Numbered from the stretch's first letter, positions 1 through 6,437 are shown. The stretch: DNA of 9,202 nt from Nanohaloarchaea archaeon PL-Br10_U2g5 (GCA_001564205.1 LKMY01000054.1:1-9202); one strand, 5' to 3'. Numbers and translations: made by a program. Notes: a model not told the origin generated them from the letters alone.

Positions 1-746
1 ATCGACTCGGCGGAGCGGGCGCGGAGGACGGTCGAGATGGCGTCACCCTGCGCTTCGAGGATCTGGCTCTGCTTTTCACCCTGTGCGCGGATGATGTTCG
101 ACTGTTTGTCACCCTCGGCCTGCTCGACGGCGGAGCGGCGTTCACCCTGCGCTTCGAGGATCATCGCCCGGCGGCGGCGTTCGGCGGACGTCTGCTGCTC
201 CATCGCCTGCTGAACCTCTTTCGAGGGGTTGACCTCTCGAACCTCGACGGACTCGACACGGATTCCCCACTCGTCGGTCGGCTCGTCCAGCTCTTTGCGG
301 ATCTTCGCGTTGATCTCCTGACGCTTGTTCAGCGTGTCGTCGAGCTCCATGTCGCCGAGGACGGCGCGGAGCGTGGTCTGTGCGAGGTTCGAGACGGCGT
401 TTTTGTAGTTGTCGACCTCTAAGAACGCTTTTTTTGCGTCCATCACTTTGATGTAGACGACCGCGTCCGCCGTCACCGGTGAGTTGTCCCGCGTGATCGC
501 TTCTTGGCGCGGAACGTCGAGGGTCTGTGTCCGCATGTCGAACGGGTACGTCCGGGAGACGAACGGCGGGATGATGTTGATTCCCGGCTCGAGTAGCTTT
601 CGGTACTCGCCGAACACCGTCAGCGCCTCTTTCTCGTAGGCGTCGACGATCGCGAACGACTGCCAGAGGGTAACGATCACCAACAACAAAAAGAGCAGTC
701 CGATACTCACGAGACCGAAACCGAACTGGAGGGGAAGCAGTTCCAT
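1..746 (-). CDS. SPFH/band-7 (stomatin/prohibitin-like) membrane protein, C-terminus cut by window edge
   Basis: An open frame runs from ATG at 746 to the left edge, giving 248 residues with no stop. Residues about 8-29 form one hydrophobic segment (FGLVSIGLLFLLLVIVTLW), which probably anchors the protein in the membrane. The SPFH core follows from about residue 30, with family phrases such as EPGINIIPPFV, TQTLDVPRQEAITRDN and RVESVEVREVNP. After about residue 190 the chain becomes an Ala/Glu/Gln-rich coiled coil with repeats of the type ILEAQGE. SPFH proteins form large oligomeric rings or microdomains on membranes and scaffold proteases or other partners. The partner here is unknown, because no NfeD-like or protease gene is in view. 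The start is supported by a TATA-like element ending 25 nt upstream, which implies a leaderless mRNA. The family call is firm; the precise role is not known. Confidence 0.9.
   Translation of the reverse strand, partial: MELLPLQFGFGLVSIGLLFLLLVIVTLWQSFAIVDAYEKEALTVFGEYRKLLEPGINIIPPFVSRTYPFDMRTQTLDVPRQEAITRDNSPVTADAVVYIKVMDAKKAFLEVDNYKNAVSNLAQTTLRAVLGDMELDDTLNKRQEINAKIRKELDEPTDEWGIRVESVEVREVNPSKEVQQAMEQQTSAERRRRAMILEAQGERRSAVEQAEGDKQSNIIRAQGEKQSQILEAQGDAISTVLRARSAES
43..162 (-). repeat. Direct repeat inside the SPFH coiled coil (copies 43-63 and 142-162)
   Basis: A 21-nt stretch is perfectly repeated at 43-63 and 142-162, 99 nt apart. Each copy encodes ILEAQG plus the following acidic residue on the minus strand. 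The 99-nt spacing is exactly 33 residues, or three 11-residue units. The repeat therefore reflects a hendecad coiled-coil pattern in the protein, not a mobile or regulatory element. Confidence 0.8.
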
Positions 747-770
747 AGCCTGAGTTAGGCCATCGCACGC

Positions 771-779
771 TTAATACTT
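771..779 (-). promoter_or_regulatory. TATA-box-like element of the SPFH gene
   Basis: On the minus strand the sequence AAGTATTAA ends 25 nt before the ATG at 746. This is the spacing expected when an archaeal transcript starts at or next to the start codon, and no Shine-Dalgarno sequence is seen. Assignment is by position and sequence only. Confidence 0.55.
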
Positions 780-800
780 CGCCCGGAAGGAGTTTCGGTT

Positions 801-817
801 CGGTTCTCTCAGAACCG
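801..817. repeat. Short perfect inverted repeat between the SPFH and SRPBCC genes
   Basis: CGGTTCT and AGAACCG are perfectly complementary arms around a 3-nt loop. The element lies 51 nt past the stop of the SRPBCC gene and 55 nt before the SPFH start, so it could be a 3'-end hairpin of the bat-SRPBCC transcript or an operator. No T-run follows it on the minus strand, so a terminator role is weak. Confidence 0.35.
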
Positions 818-867
818 GTCTCGTCGAGCAGCGGGCCGCCGCTCACTACGCCGTTCTGCCGGCGATA

Positions 868-1308
868 TCAGTCCCCTTCAGCAGCGAACTGCGACGCGAC
901 GTTCTCGAGCGTCGCACGTAGCTCTCGCTCGTTGAATCGCCGGATCACCGGTTCACCGACGCTCGTCAAGGCGTTCTCCGGGAGATCGTACTCAGCGGTA
1001 TACGTCAGCACGGTCCCGTCTTCGACCGACTCGAACGAGAGGTCGATCGTCCCCTCTAATCGTCCACGAAGCTCGAACACCATCCGCTCGTTCGGTTCGT
1101 GTACCGTCTGGACCAACTCGCCGTCGATCCCGAGCCCGGCCATCCGATAGGTGTACGCCAGCCGTTTCCCGCCGTTCGGCAGCCGCTCGATGTCTCGCAC
1201 GTCGGTGAGCCGGGGGGTAACAGCCGCGTGGTTGTACGGGTCATCGAGAAACTCGAAGACCGATTCGATATCCGCGTCGACGTGGATGGTATCTCGTGCG
1301 CGCATCAT
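868..1308 (-). CDS. SRPBCC/START-like ligand-binding family protein (polyketide cyclase/dehydrase type)
   Basis: A protein of about 146 residues with the SRPBCC (helix-grip) pattern. An opening beta strand and helix (TIHVDADIESVFEFLDDP) are typical of polyketide-cyclase/START-like proteins, followed by alternating strands and a long C-terminal amphipathic helix (EPVIRRFNERELRATLEN). These folds bind hydrophobic ligands in a deep cavity; the ligand here cannot be read from sequence. I prefer ATG at 1308, which has a partial Shine-Dalgarno match (GGTGTGA) 8 nt upstream. An in-frame GTG at 1320, only 8 nt after the bat stop, is the alternative and would add four residues. The gene sits 20 nt downstream of bat on the same strand, and no TATA element was noticed between them, so cotranscription with bat is likely. 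A link to carotenoid or retinal chemistry is only a guess from this position. Confidence 0.85.
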   Translation of the reverse strand: MMRARDTIHVDADIESVFEFLDDPYNHAAVTPRLTDVRDIERLPNGGKRLAYTYRMAGLGIDGELVQTVHEPNERMVFELRGRLEGTIDLSFESVEDGTVLTYTAEYDLPENALTSVGEPVIRRFNERELRATLENVASQFAAEGD

Positions 1309-1328
1309 TTGCTCAGTCACACCGATTT

Positions 1329-3341
1329 TCAGTTCCGTGAGCGCGGATCGACGTACGCCTCAACGAGCTTTCGCTCGGCCGCTCGGAGGTGTTGATGGAA
1401 GGTCTGTCTGGTGATACCCATCCGTTCGGCGATCTCGGAGCCGTCGACCGGCCGCGGCCACTCGAAATAGCCGTTCAGCTCGGCGGTTTTCAGCGCCGCG
1501 CGTTGTCTGTCGGTAAGCCGATCGTCCACGGCGGCAGCGAACTCGGTCAGGCTCCGGTCGCGGCTCTCGCGCTCGACCCGGGAGCGAAGCTCCACGTCTT
1601 CGTAGTCGGCTCGGAACACGTCGAGGAGGGCTCGAACGTCCTGCTCGGGTGGGGCCTCGATCGTCAGTTCGGCGCTCGTCGCCTCCGCCGTCGCCTCAAC
1701 GACGACGCCGCCGTGTTCCGCGAGTCGCGTCAGCGGTGGTGACTCGGTGGCGGTGACTGCGAACGTGAAGTCGTTGTCCGTCTCAGAGACGGACCGGACG
1801 GACTCGACGAACGGGAGCGCTTCCAAATCGCTCAGATCGTGTTTCAGATCCTCGGCGGGCGTCTCGGTTCTGAGGTATAGCTCACAGGCGTCGTCGTCGA
1901 GCCGCGTCGTCCCGAGGTGCTCGATCGGGCCGCCGACGGCGTCGGCGATCCGGGAGAGGGTAAACGACGGGTCCCGGATCACCACCGAGAGCTCAACCAC
2001 GCGGTCAGTCGTCAGAATGCGAGTCGTCTCGACCGAGTGGAGCCCGTTTGCGATCATCTTTCCGACGGATTCACACACCTTTCGTTCGCGCCGATCGAGC
2101 GCGTTCCCCTCGCTGCTGTAGATGCCCAACAACCCGTATCGGCGATGACCGTAGGTGATCGGAACGACGAGGAGGCGAGCGCCACCGACGGTCTGTGGAG
2201 CCAACGCCCCGCCGGCCGCGCTTCCCGCCGAACAGCCCTGTACCTCTTCGGTTTCGATCGCTCGCTGCACCTCCAGTGGCGTCTCCTCGGCCGAAAACGA
2301 CGCTCCCGATTCGATCGGCACACCGCTCGCTGCGGTTATCTCTAACCGTCCGGTCGCCGAGGATACCTCACCGATCCATCCGCCCATGTATCCCGGCTCG
2401 TCTGAAATCTCTTCGCAGACGCGCTCGGCGATCGTCTCGGCGTTCCGACCCTCGACGAGGATCCGACTGATTTCACTGAGGAGGCCGTTTACACGGCCGA
2501 GGACCCGATCCAGTGCCTGGCGTTCGGTCGCAAGCTTCTCGGCGCGCTCCTCGGCGAGCCGCTCTGCGTTCTTTCGATCGGTGACATCGTTCTGAAACCC
2601 GACGTAGTGCGCTAGGTCCTCGTCGTCGTACACCGGTGCCACCGTCAGCTCGTTCCAAAAGGGGGTGCCGTCTCGCCGGTAGTTTCGGATCTCGACGGTG
2701 ACTTGTTCTTCGTTTTGAATCGCGCTCGAGAGCCGCTCGACGGTCTGCGGGTCCGTTCCCGGCCCCTGTAAGAATCTGGGATTTCGGCCGATCACTTCCT
2801 CTACCGGGTACCCGGTGTGGTCCTCCCACGCGTCGTTGACGTACACAAGCGGGTAATCGTCTAGCTCCGGGTCGCTCAGGCTGAGCCCGACTGGCGCCTC
2901 ACTCACCGCACGGACGACATCGTCCTCGTCGGGCTCGTGGCCCGAAATGTTCTGTTGTGAGCCCGGTGTGGTCCCTCCCGAACAGACGGTCGACACGTCC
3001 GTCACGAGGCGGTCTATCGAACCGGACCCGTTCTTATGGAGAAACGTGTCGACACCGCTCTCGAAAGCGGCTTCGGTAGCGTCAGTGTCCTCAACCTCGG
3101 TAAACATCACGATAGGCACTTTCACGTCGGACTCCTGTACCGCCTCCGCGAGGTCGATTCCGCTATCGCCCGGCAGTGAGCACTCGCTCACGATGCAGTC
3201 GTACTTGCCGGTGGTCACCTTCGCGATCGCGGCTGTCGCGGTGTGGACCGTCGTCACGTCGAACCCGGCCGCATCGAGTGCCGACGTGATCTGATCGACC
3301 CCGTCCTCCGGATGGACTAAGAGAGCCCGAGAGCCCGGCAT
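1329..3341 (-). CDS. bat: Bat-like (bacterioopsin activator) regulator: pseudo-receiver, LOV-type PAS, GAF, Bat domain, HTH_10
   Basis: A soluble 670-residue transcription regulator. Domains in order are: receiver-like 1-118; LOV-type PAS about 140-256; coiled linker 257-285; GAF about 286-440; GAF/HTH-associated Bat domain about 446-600; HTH_10 607-665 (LTDRQRAALKTAELNGYFEW, then recognition helix ITRQTFHQHLRAAERKL). Length and the PAS-GAF-HTH_10 order match Bat of Halobacterium, which activates bop and retinal synthesis in response to oxygen and light. Two sensor sites are altered. Glu53 (VSECSLPG) stands where receivers have the phosphoacceptor Asp, and the usual acidic pair is HPED. The PAS core GRNPRFLQG (185-193) has Pro188 where LOV photoreceptors have Cys, while Asn187, Arg189, Gln192, Asn220, Asn230 and Gln250 are kept. 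The ATG at 3341 has a TATA-like element 24 nt upstream. brp lies divergently upstream, supporting the call. The target genes are inferred. Confidence 0.88.
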   Translation of the reverse strand: MPGSRALLVHPEDGVDQITSALDAAGFDVTTVHTATAAIAKVTTGKYDCIVSECSLPGDSGIDLAEAVQESDVKVPIVMFTEVEDTDATEAAFESGVDTFLHKNGSGSIDRLVTDVSTVCSGGTTPGSQQNISGHEPDEDDVVRAVSEAPVGLSLSDPELDDYPLVYVNDAWEDHTGYPVEEVIGRNPRFLQGPGTDPQTVERLSSAIQNEEQVTVEIRNYRRDGTPFWNELTVAPVYDDEDLAHYVGFQNDVTDRKNAERLAEERAEKLATERQALDRVLGRVNGLLSEISRILVEGRNAETIAERVCEEISDEPGYMGGWIGEVSSATGRLEITAASGVPIESGASFSAEETPLEVQRAIETEEVQGCSAGSAAGGALAPQTVGGARLLVVPITYGHRRYGLLGIYSSEGNALDRRERKVCESVGKMIANGLHSVETTRILTTDRVVELSVVIRDPSFTLSRIADAVGGPIEHLGTTRLDDDACELYLRTETPAEDLKHDLSDLEALPFVESVRSVSETDNDFTFAVTATESPPLTRLAEHGGVVVEATAEATSAELTIEAPPEQDVRALLDVFRADYEDVELRSRVERESRDRSLTEFAAAVDDRLTDRQRAALKTAELNGYFEWPRPVDGSEIAERMGITRQTFHQHLRAAERKLVEAYVDPRSRN

Positions 3342-3364
3342 GTTACTCAGTTAGTCGTGACGTG

Positions 3365-3371
3365 AATTAAG
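3365..3371 (-). promoter_or_regulatory. TATA-box-like element of bat
   Basis: On the minus strand CTTAATT ends 24 nt before the bat ATG at 3341, implying a leaderless transcript. It lies in the intergenic region shared with the divergent brp promoter. Confidence 0.55.
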
Positions 3372-3386
3372 GTTTGATGTTGTCTT

Positions 3387-3407
3387 CCGACCGGACTGTG
3401 CGGTCGG
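3387..3407. repeat. Inverted repeat between the divergent bat and brp promoters (candidate operator)
   Basis: CCGACCG (3387-3393) and CGGTCGG (3401-3407) are perfect complementary arms separated by 7 nt. The centre is about 30 nt upstream of the bat TATA element and about 35 nt upstream of the brp TATA element, a position from which a dimeric regulator could control both genes. That Bat itself binds here is inference. No other palindrome of similar length was noticed in this intergenic region. Confidence 0.4.
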
Positions 3408-3424
3408 TCAGTCGGTGAATCGCC

Positions 3425-3440
3425 ACTAGCCATTTAAAAA
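3425..3440 (+). promoter_or_regulatory. TATA-box of the brp-like gene with an adjacent ACTAG core
   Basis: CATTTAAAAA at 3431-3440 is a good haloarchaeal TATA box that would place transcription start near 3460-3464. ACTAG at 3425-3429 lies directly upstream. The described upstream activating sequence of bop in Halobacterium also carries an ACTAG core immediately before the TATA region, but the flanks match poorly here, so Bat control is only a suggestion. Confidence 0.5.
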
Positions 3441-3491
3441 GCGAAATAATCCCGCTGAGTGTACACGAGGGCGGAAGCCGTACGCTACGAT

Positions 3492-4532
3492 ATGTCGACG
3501 TCAACCGTTACGCTCGCTCGTCGGCGTCTTCTCGGCGAACCGGAACGGACCGCGATCGACGTGTCACGGGGCGCGCTGATCGTTCTCACTACTGCGTTCG
3601 CCGCGTTGTACGCTGTCGGTACGGAGCCGACGCTTCGAACGCAGATGCTCGTCTATCTCGTCGGGATGGTCGCGTTGAACCTCCCGCACGGCGGCTACGA
3701 GCACTTCTCGAACCTTCGGCGGCGCGGGCTCCCGTTCGGCGCGCGATACGTCGTTCTCTACCTCGGGTTCGTCGTCGGGTTCATCGGGCTCTTCGTCGTT
3801 GCGCCGCTGCCCGCACTCGCGCTCGCGTTCGGGACGGCGGTCGCCAAGGGCGGCCACGGCGACCTCCACGTGATGGACGCGCTTGTCGGAACCGACCATC
3901 TCGTCTCCAAGCCACAGCGCGTCCTCGCCGCGCTCGTCCGAGGCGGGGCCGTGATGATCGTCCCGGCAGTCTTCTGGACGGAGACGTTCTACGCGTTCAC
4001 CGGCTACATGTTGAACGTCTTCAACGGACAGCTAGTCGGTCCAATGGTGACCGCTCCGGAGGCGGTTACGACCGCGCTCGGCGCGGCATACGGCGTCGCA
4101 GTCCTCGCGCACCTCAGTGGTGGACTCATCACAGGAGGAGTCGCCAAGTCGTGGCTGCTCGACGCGTTCGAGACGCTACTGCTCGTCGCCTTCTTCGCGT
4201 TCGTTCCCGTCGTCATCGCCATTGGGCTCTACTTCCCGCTTTGGTACTCGCTGCGGCAGTCCGCCCGGAGTATGGTGGTCGAGCAAGAGCGTCCGAGCCG
4301 CACTGAGGGGGTCTCGGTCGTGATGGCGTGGGGCGTCCTCGTCGTCGGTGCGCTCGTCACCGCGCTCGTCGCCACGGCGCTGTGGGTCGTCGCGCCGAAC
4401 CCGCTCGCCGGCGCCTCGCTGCTGCCCGGCGCGGTCTCCTTCTATACCATCTTCGTTTGTATCATCGCACTCCCGCACGTGGTCGTCGGCGAGTGGCTCG
4501 ACTTCGGACGAGGTATCTGGTACGTGCCCTGA
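3492..4532 (+). CDS. brp: Brp/Blh-family membrane protein (beta-carotene 15,15'-dioxygenase-like)
   Basis: A polytopic membrane protein of 346 residues (numbered from ATG 3492) with roughly eight to nine hydrophobic segments. Brp/Blh proteins cleave beta-carotene with O2 into two retinal molecules, the cofactor of rhodopsins. Family signatures are LNLPHGGYEH (His66, His71), KGGHGDLHVMD (His122, His126) and a C-terminal LPHVVVGEWLD (His329). In the segment that normally reads W-H-x-x-R-H the sequence is LWYSLRQSARS, so Tyr252 and Gln256 replace the third and fourth iron-ligand His known from bacterial Blh. The protein may therefore be inactive, altered or accessory. An in-frame GTG at 3459 would add 11 polar residues. 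I prefer the ATG because predicted transcription start (3460-3464) probably falls inside that GTG; the start is not certain. The gene is divergent from bat, the classical partner. No opsin gene is visible. Confidence 0.85.
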   Translation: MSTSTVTLARRRLLGEPERTAIDVSRGALIVLTTAFAALYAVGTEPTLRTQMLVYLVGMVALNLPHGGYEHFSNLRRRGLPFGARYVVLYLGFVVGFIGLFVVAPLPALALAFGTAVAKGGHGDLHVMDALVGTDHLVSKPQRVLAALVRGGAVMIVPAVFWTETFYAFTGYMLNVFNGQLVGPMVTAPEAVTTALGAAYGVAVLAHLSGGLITGGVAKSWLLDAFETLLLVAFFAFVPVVIAIGLYFPLWYSLRQSARSMVVEQERPSRTEGVSVVMAWGVLVVGALVTALVATALWVVAPNPLAGASLLPGAVSFYTIFVCIIALPHVVVGEWLDFGRGIWYVP

Positions 4533-4583
4533 CGTTCGCGACGCCTCAAGACTCTCAGCTCCCCTCCCACACAGATAACAAAC

Positions 4584-4591
4584 CCTAAAAC
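4584..4591 (+). promoter_or_regulatory. TATA-box-like element of pssA
   Basis: CCTAAAAC lies about 24-30 nt before the ATG at 4614, consistent with leaderless transcription independent of the upstream brp-like gene (81-nt gap). Confidence 0.5.
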
Positions 4592-4613
4592 CCGGCTCGT
4601 CAACCGATCCCGT

Positions 4614-5375
4614 ATGTATCTGCGGTTCGTCGGGCGGCTCGGGCTCGCGGACGCCGTGACGGTGACGAACGCGGCGGTCGGGTTCGTCGCGGTCGTCGCC
4701 GCGACCGTCGATCCCGAGCTCGCGGCCCGGCTGATTCTCCTCGCAGCCGTCGCGGACGGGCTCGACGGTGTCGTGGCCCGACACCGCGGATCGACCGACG
4801 CGGGGCCGTACCTCGACTCGCTGGCGGACGTGGCGTCGTTCGGCGTCGCCCCCGCCAGCCTCGTCGCGTTTCTCGTCTTGGACGCCTGGTCGTTTGCGAC
4901 TCAGCCGGCCCTTGTCGCGCTCGGCATCGGCGCCGCGGCGCTGTTCGTCTCGATGGCCGTCGCTCGGCTGGGTATGTACACGGCCTACGACAGCGATGCG
5001 GACAGCGGTCGAGAGACGGTCGGCGTCCCGACCACGCTGGCCGCGACGGTCCTCGCGGCCGCGGTCATCGCCGGCTACACTGAGCCCGCGCTCCTCGTCG
5101 GGACCACCGCGGCCTTTGCGATTCTCATGGGAACGACGATCACGTATCCGGACCTCCACGCGCAGGACGCGCTCGTGATGGGCGTCGTGCAGGCGGCGGT
5201 GATACTCACACCGTTCGGACACATGGTTACGTCCGCGCTCCCGCCGTGGATCGGCGAGGGGTTTGCGTTCGCGCTGCTGTTTCTCGCCTGTGGCTACCTC
5301 GTTCTCGGGCCGCGTTTCTACTGGGGCGACGGGATACGGATGCCTCCTGACGACGGCGAGAAGCGCCGGGCCTGA
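4614..5375 (+). CDS. pssA: Archaetidylserine synthase (CDP-alcohol phosphatidyltransferase family)
   Basis: An integral membrane enzyme of 253 residues that transfers a CDP-activated archaeol lipid to L-serine, making archaetidylserine. The catalytic CDP-alcohol phosphatidyltransferase motif spans residues 48-72: DGLDG, then VVAR, then GPYLDSLAD, giving the metal and nucleotide ligands Asp48, Asp51, Asp68 and Asp72. The extended LDSLADVASFGVAPA is characteristic of the serine-using (PssA) branch. About six hydrophobic segments fit the family topology. The gap between AR and the next Gly is seven residues instead of the eight usual in bacterial enzymes. In Haloferax volcanii PssA and the decarboxylase PssD supply lipid for ArtA-dependent C-terminal anchoring of surface proteins, so a similar role is likely. 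pssD and artA are not in the window. The short spacing from the TATA element supports this start. Confidence 0.88.
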   Translation: MYLRFVGRLGLADAVTVTNAAVGFVAVVAATVDPELAARLILLAAVADGLDGVVARHRGSTDAGPYLDSLADVASFGVAPASLVAFLVLDAWSFATQPALVALGIGAAALFVSMAVARLGMYTAYDSDADSGRETVGVPTTLAATVLAAAVIAGYTEPALLVGTTAAFAILMGTTITYPDLHAQDALVMGVVQAAVILTPFGHMVTSALPPWIGEGFAFALLFLACGYLVLGPRFYWGDGIRMPPDDGEKRRA

Positions 5376-5414
5376 GTGATCCGCCTGCAGGGTCGCTGTC
5401 GGCGGAAAGAACAG

Positions 5415-5424
5415 TGTTGCAACA
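5415..5424. repeat. 10-bp palindrome in the pssA-psmB convergent gap
   Basis: TGTTGCAACA is a perfect palindrome within the 88-nt spacer between the two convergent stop codons. It may be part of a shared 3'-end structure, but no T-run follows directly on either strand. Chance occurrence is possible. Confidence 0.2.
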
Positions 5425-5463
5425 GTTGCTGCAGATCGAAGCGTCGATCGCCGCCGGTATTTC

Positions 5464-6195
5464 TTATAACAGGTCGCTGAAATCCTTGTAGCGGCTGATG
5501 TCGACACCGTCCTCGGTGACGACGGCGACGTTGATCCCGTTGCCGGACGCGAGGTCGCGTTCGACGGCCGACTGGATCGCCTTCGCGGCGATGGTTTCGG
5601 CCTCCTCGACCGTGATGTCGTCGTGGTACTCCTGTTCTAACACACCGAGGGCGTACTGGGAGCCCGAGCCGGTGACGGTGTACTCCTCTTCGGTCGTCCC
5701 TCCGAGCGCGTCGATGGAGTAGATGTGAGCGCCGTCGTCGTCGACGCCGCCGAGAATCGGTTGGACGATGTAAAAGGCGCCCGTCCGGAGGAGGTTTCCG
5801 GTGAGCGTGGAGAGCGCTTCCATCGACATATCCTTTCCGCGGCGAGTCTCATAGAGGCTCGTCTCGGCTTTCAGCGTCGAAATGAGGTTTTGGGCGGCAG
5901 AGACTGAGCCGGCGATGGTGAGGGCGCCGCGGGGATGGATCTCCTCGACCTTTTGAACGTCTTTCGAAGAGACCATGCTGCCGAGGGAGGCGCGCATATC
6001 CGTGGCCATCACGACGCCGTCCTCGGTCCGGATACCGACGGTTGTCGTTCCAGTTTTCATTTCGCCCTCGCCGTCGGCCTGCGCCGCGCGGCGTTCGCTG
6101 TGTTCGAACTCGCCGAGTTCCGGTCCGAAGACGGGCTGGTCGCGGCCCAACTCGTCGGCCGGCCCGTCGGGGAGGTTGCCAGTCGGTGTTCGCAT
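5464..6195 (-). CDS. psmB: Proteasome beta subunit, 20S core, N-terminal Thr protease
   Basis: A 243-residue precursor of the catalytic beta subunit of the archaeal 20S proteasome, a cytoplasmic barrel that degrades unfolded or tagged proteins with the PAN/Cdc48-type ATPases. The 49-residue propeptide (start MRTPTG, containing VFGPELGEF) ends at KTG and is cut autocatalytically before Thr50. In mature numbering Thr1, Asp17 (ATDMRAS) and Lys33 (DVQKVEE) form the active site, and the downstream GSGSQYALG loop is present. The propeptide length equals that of the Haloferax volcanii beta subunit. An in-frame ATG at 6231 is rejected because a TATA-like element (6221-6226) lies inside that extension and sits 26 nt before the ATG at 6195, implying a leaderless mRNA. 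The stop faces the stop of pssA. An alpha subunit gene is not visible. Confidence 0.97.
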   Translation of the reverse strand: MRTPTGNLPDGPADELGRDQPVFGPELGEFEHSERRAAQADGEGEMKTGTTTVGIRTEDGVVMATDMRASLGSMVSSKDVQKVEEIHPRGALTIAGSVSAAQNLISTLKAETSLYETRRGKDMSMEALSTLTGNLLRTGAFYIVQPILGGVDDDGAHIYSIDALGGTTEEEYTVTGSGSQYALGVLEQEYHDDITVEEAETIAAKAIQSAVERDLASGNGINVAVVTEDGVDISRYKDFSDLL

Positions 6196-6220
6196 TACAA
6201 CGATGTTGGCCCGGCGCGCT

Positions 6221-6238
6221 GATAAAGGCAACCCTTCG
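6221..6238 (-). promoter_or_regulatory. psmB core promoter (BRE-like CGAAGGG and TTTATC TATA element)
   Basis: On the minus strand CGAAGGGTTGCCTTTATC ends 26 nt before the psmB ATG, the spacing of a leaderless haloarchaeal promoter. The CGAAGGGTT and TTATC parts recur, fused, in the tandem repeat further upstream. Confidence 0.6.
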
Positions 6239-6347
6239 GGGACCGCCCGCCGGTTCCGACGGGTCTATTGGTCGCCGTCGATTCCAGGGGGTCGATCCGC
6301 CCCGTGCAGCCGGTTCTCGTCGCTTGGCGTCGGATTGATCGCGACTT

Positions 6348-6390
6348 CTTGATAACCCTTCGTTGAGCGCTTGATAACCCTTCGTCGAGC
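6348..6390. repeat. Tandem repeat, two 21-bp copies with 22-bp period, upstream of psmB
   Basis: Copies at 6348-6368 and 6370-6390 differ at one base (T or C near the 3' end) and are separated by one base. The minus-strand core is CGAAGGGTTATCAAG. This resembles the psmB core promoter with the BRE-like and TATA-like parts brought together. The repeats lie about 150-195 nt upstream of the psmB start and about 50 nt past the stop of the 57-residue gene. They could be protein-binding sites or promoter duplicates; function is unknown. Confidence 0.75.
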
Positions 6391-6437
6391 CCATCGCTCG
6401 GCGCGTGAAAACAGCTGCCGTTCGAAAGGGGTAGCGT

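Noticed and set aside
142..846. Long minus-strand frame (234 codons) overlapping the left gene
   Set aside because: It is out of frame with the SPFH protein, and its translation is Arg-rich and featureless, as expected of a shadow of a GC-rich gene.
4176..5507. 443-codon minus-strand frame opposite brp, pssA and the psmB end
   Set aside because: Its product is dominated by Arg, Asp and Glu with no domain signature, while the plus-strand genes beneath it have clear families. Long antisense frames are common in high-GC haloarchaeal DNA.
6196..6231. Upstream in-frame ATG adding 12 residues to PsmB
   Set aside because: The psmB TATA element lies within this stretch, so it would not be transcribed from that promoter, and the ATG at 6195 gives the known propeptide length.
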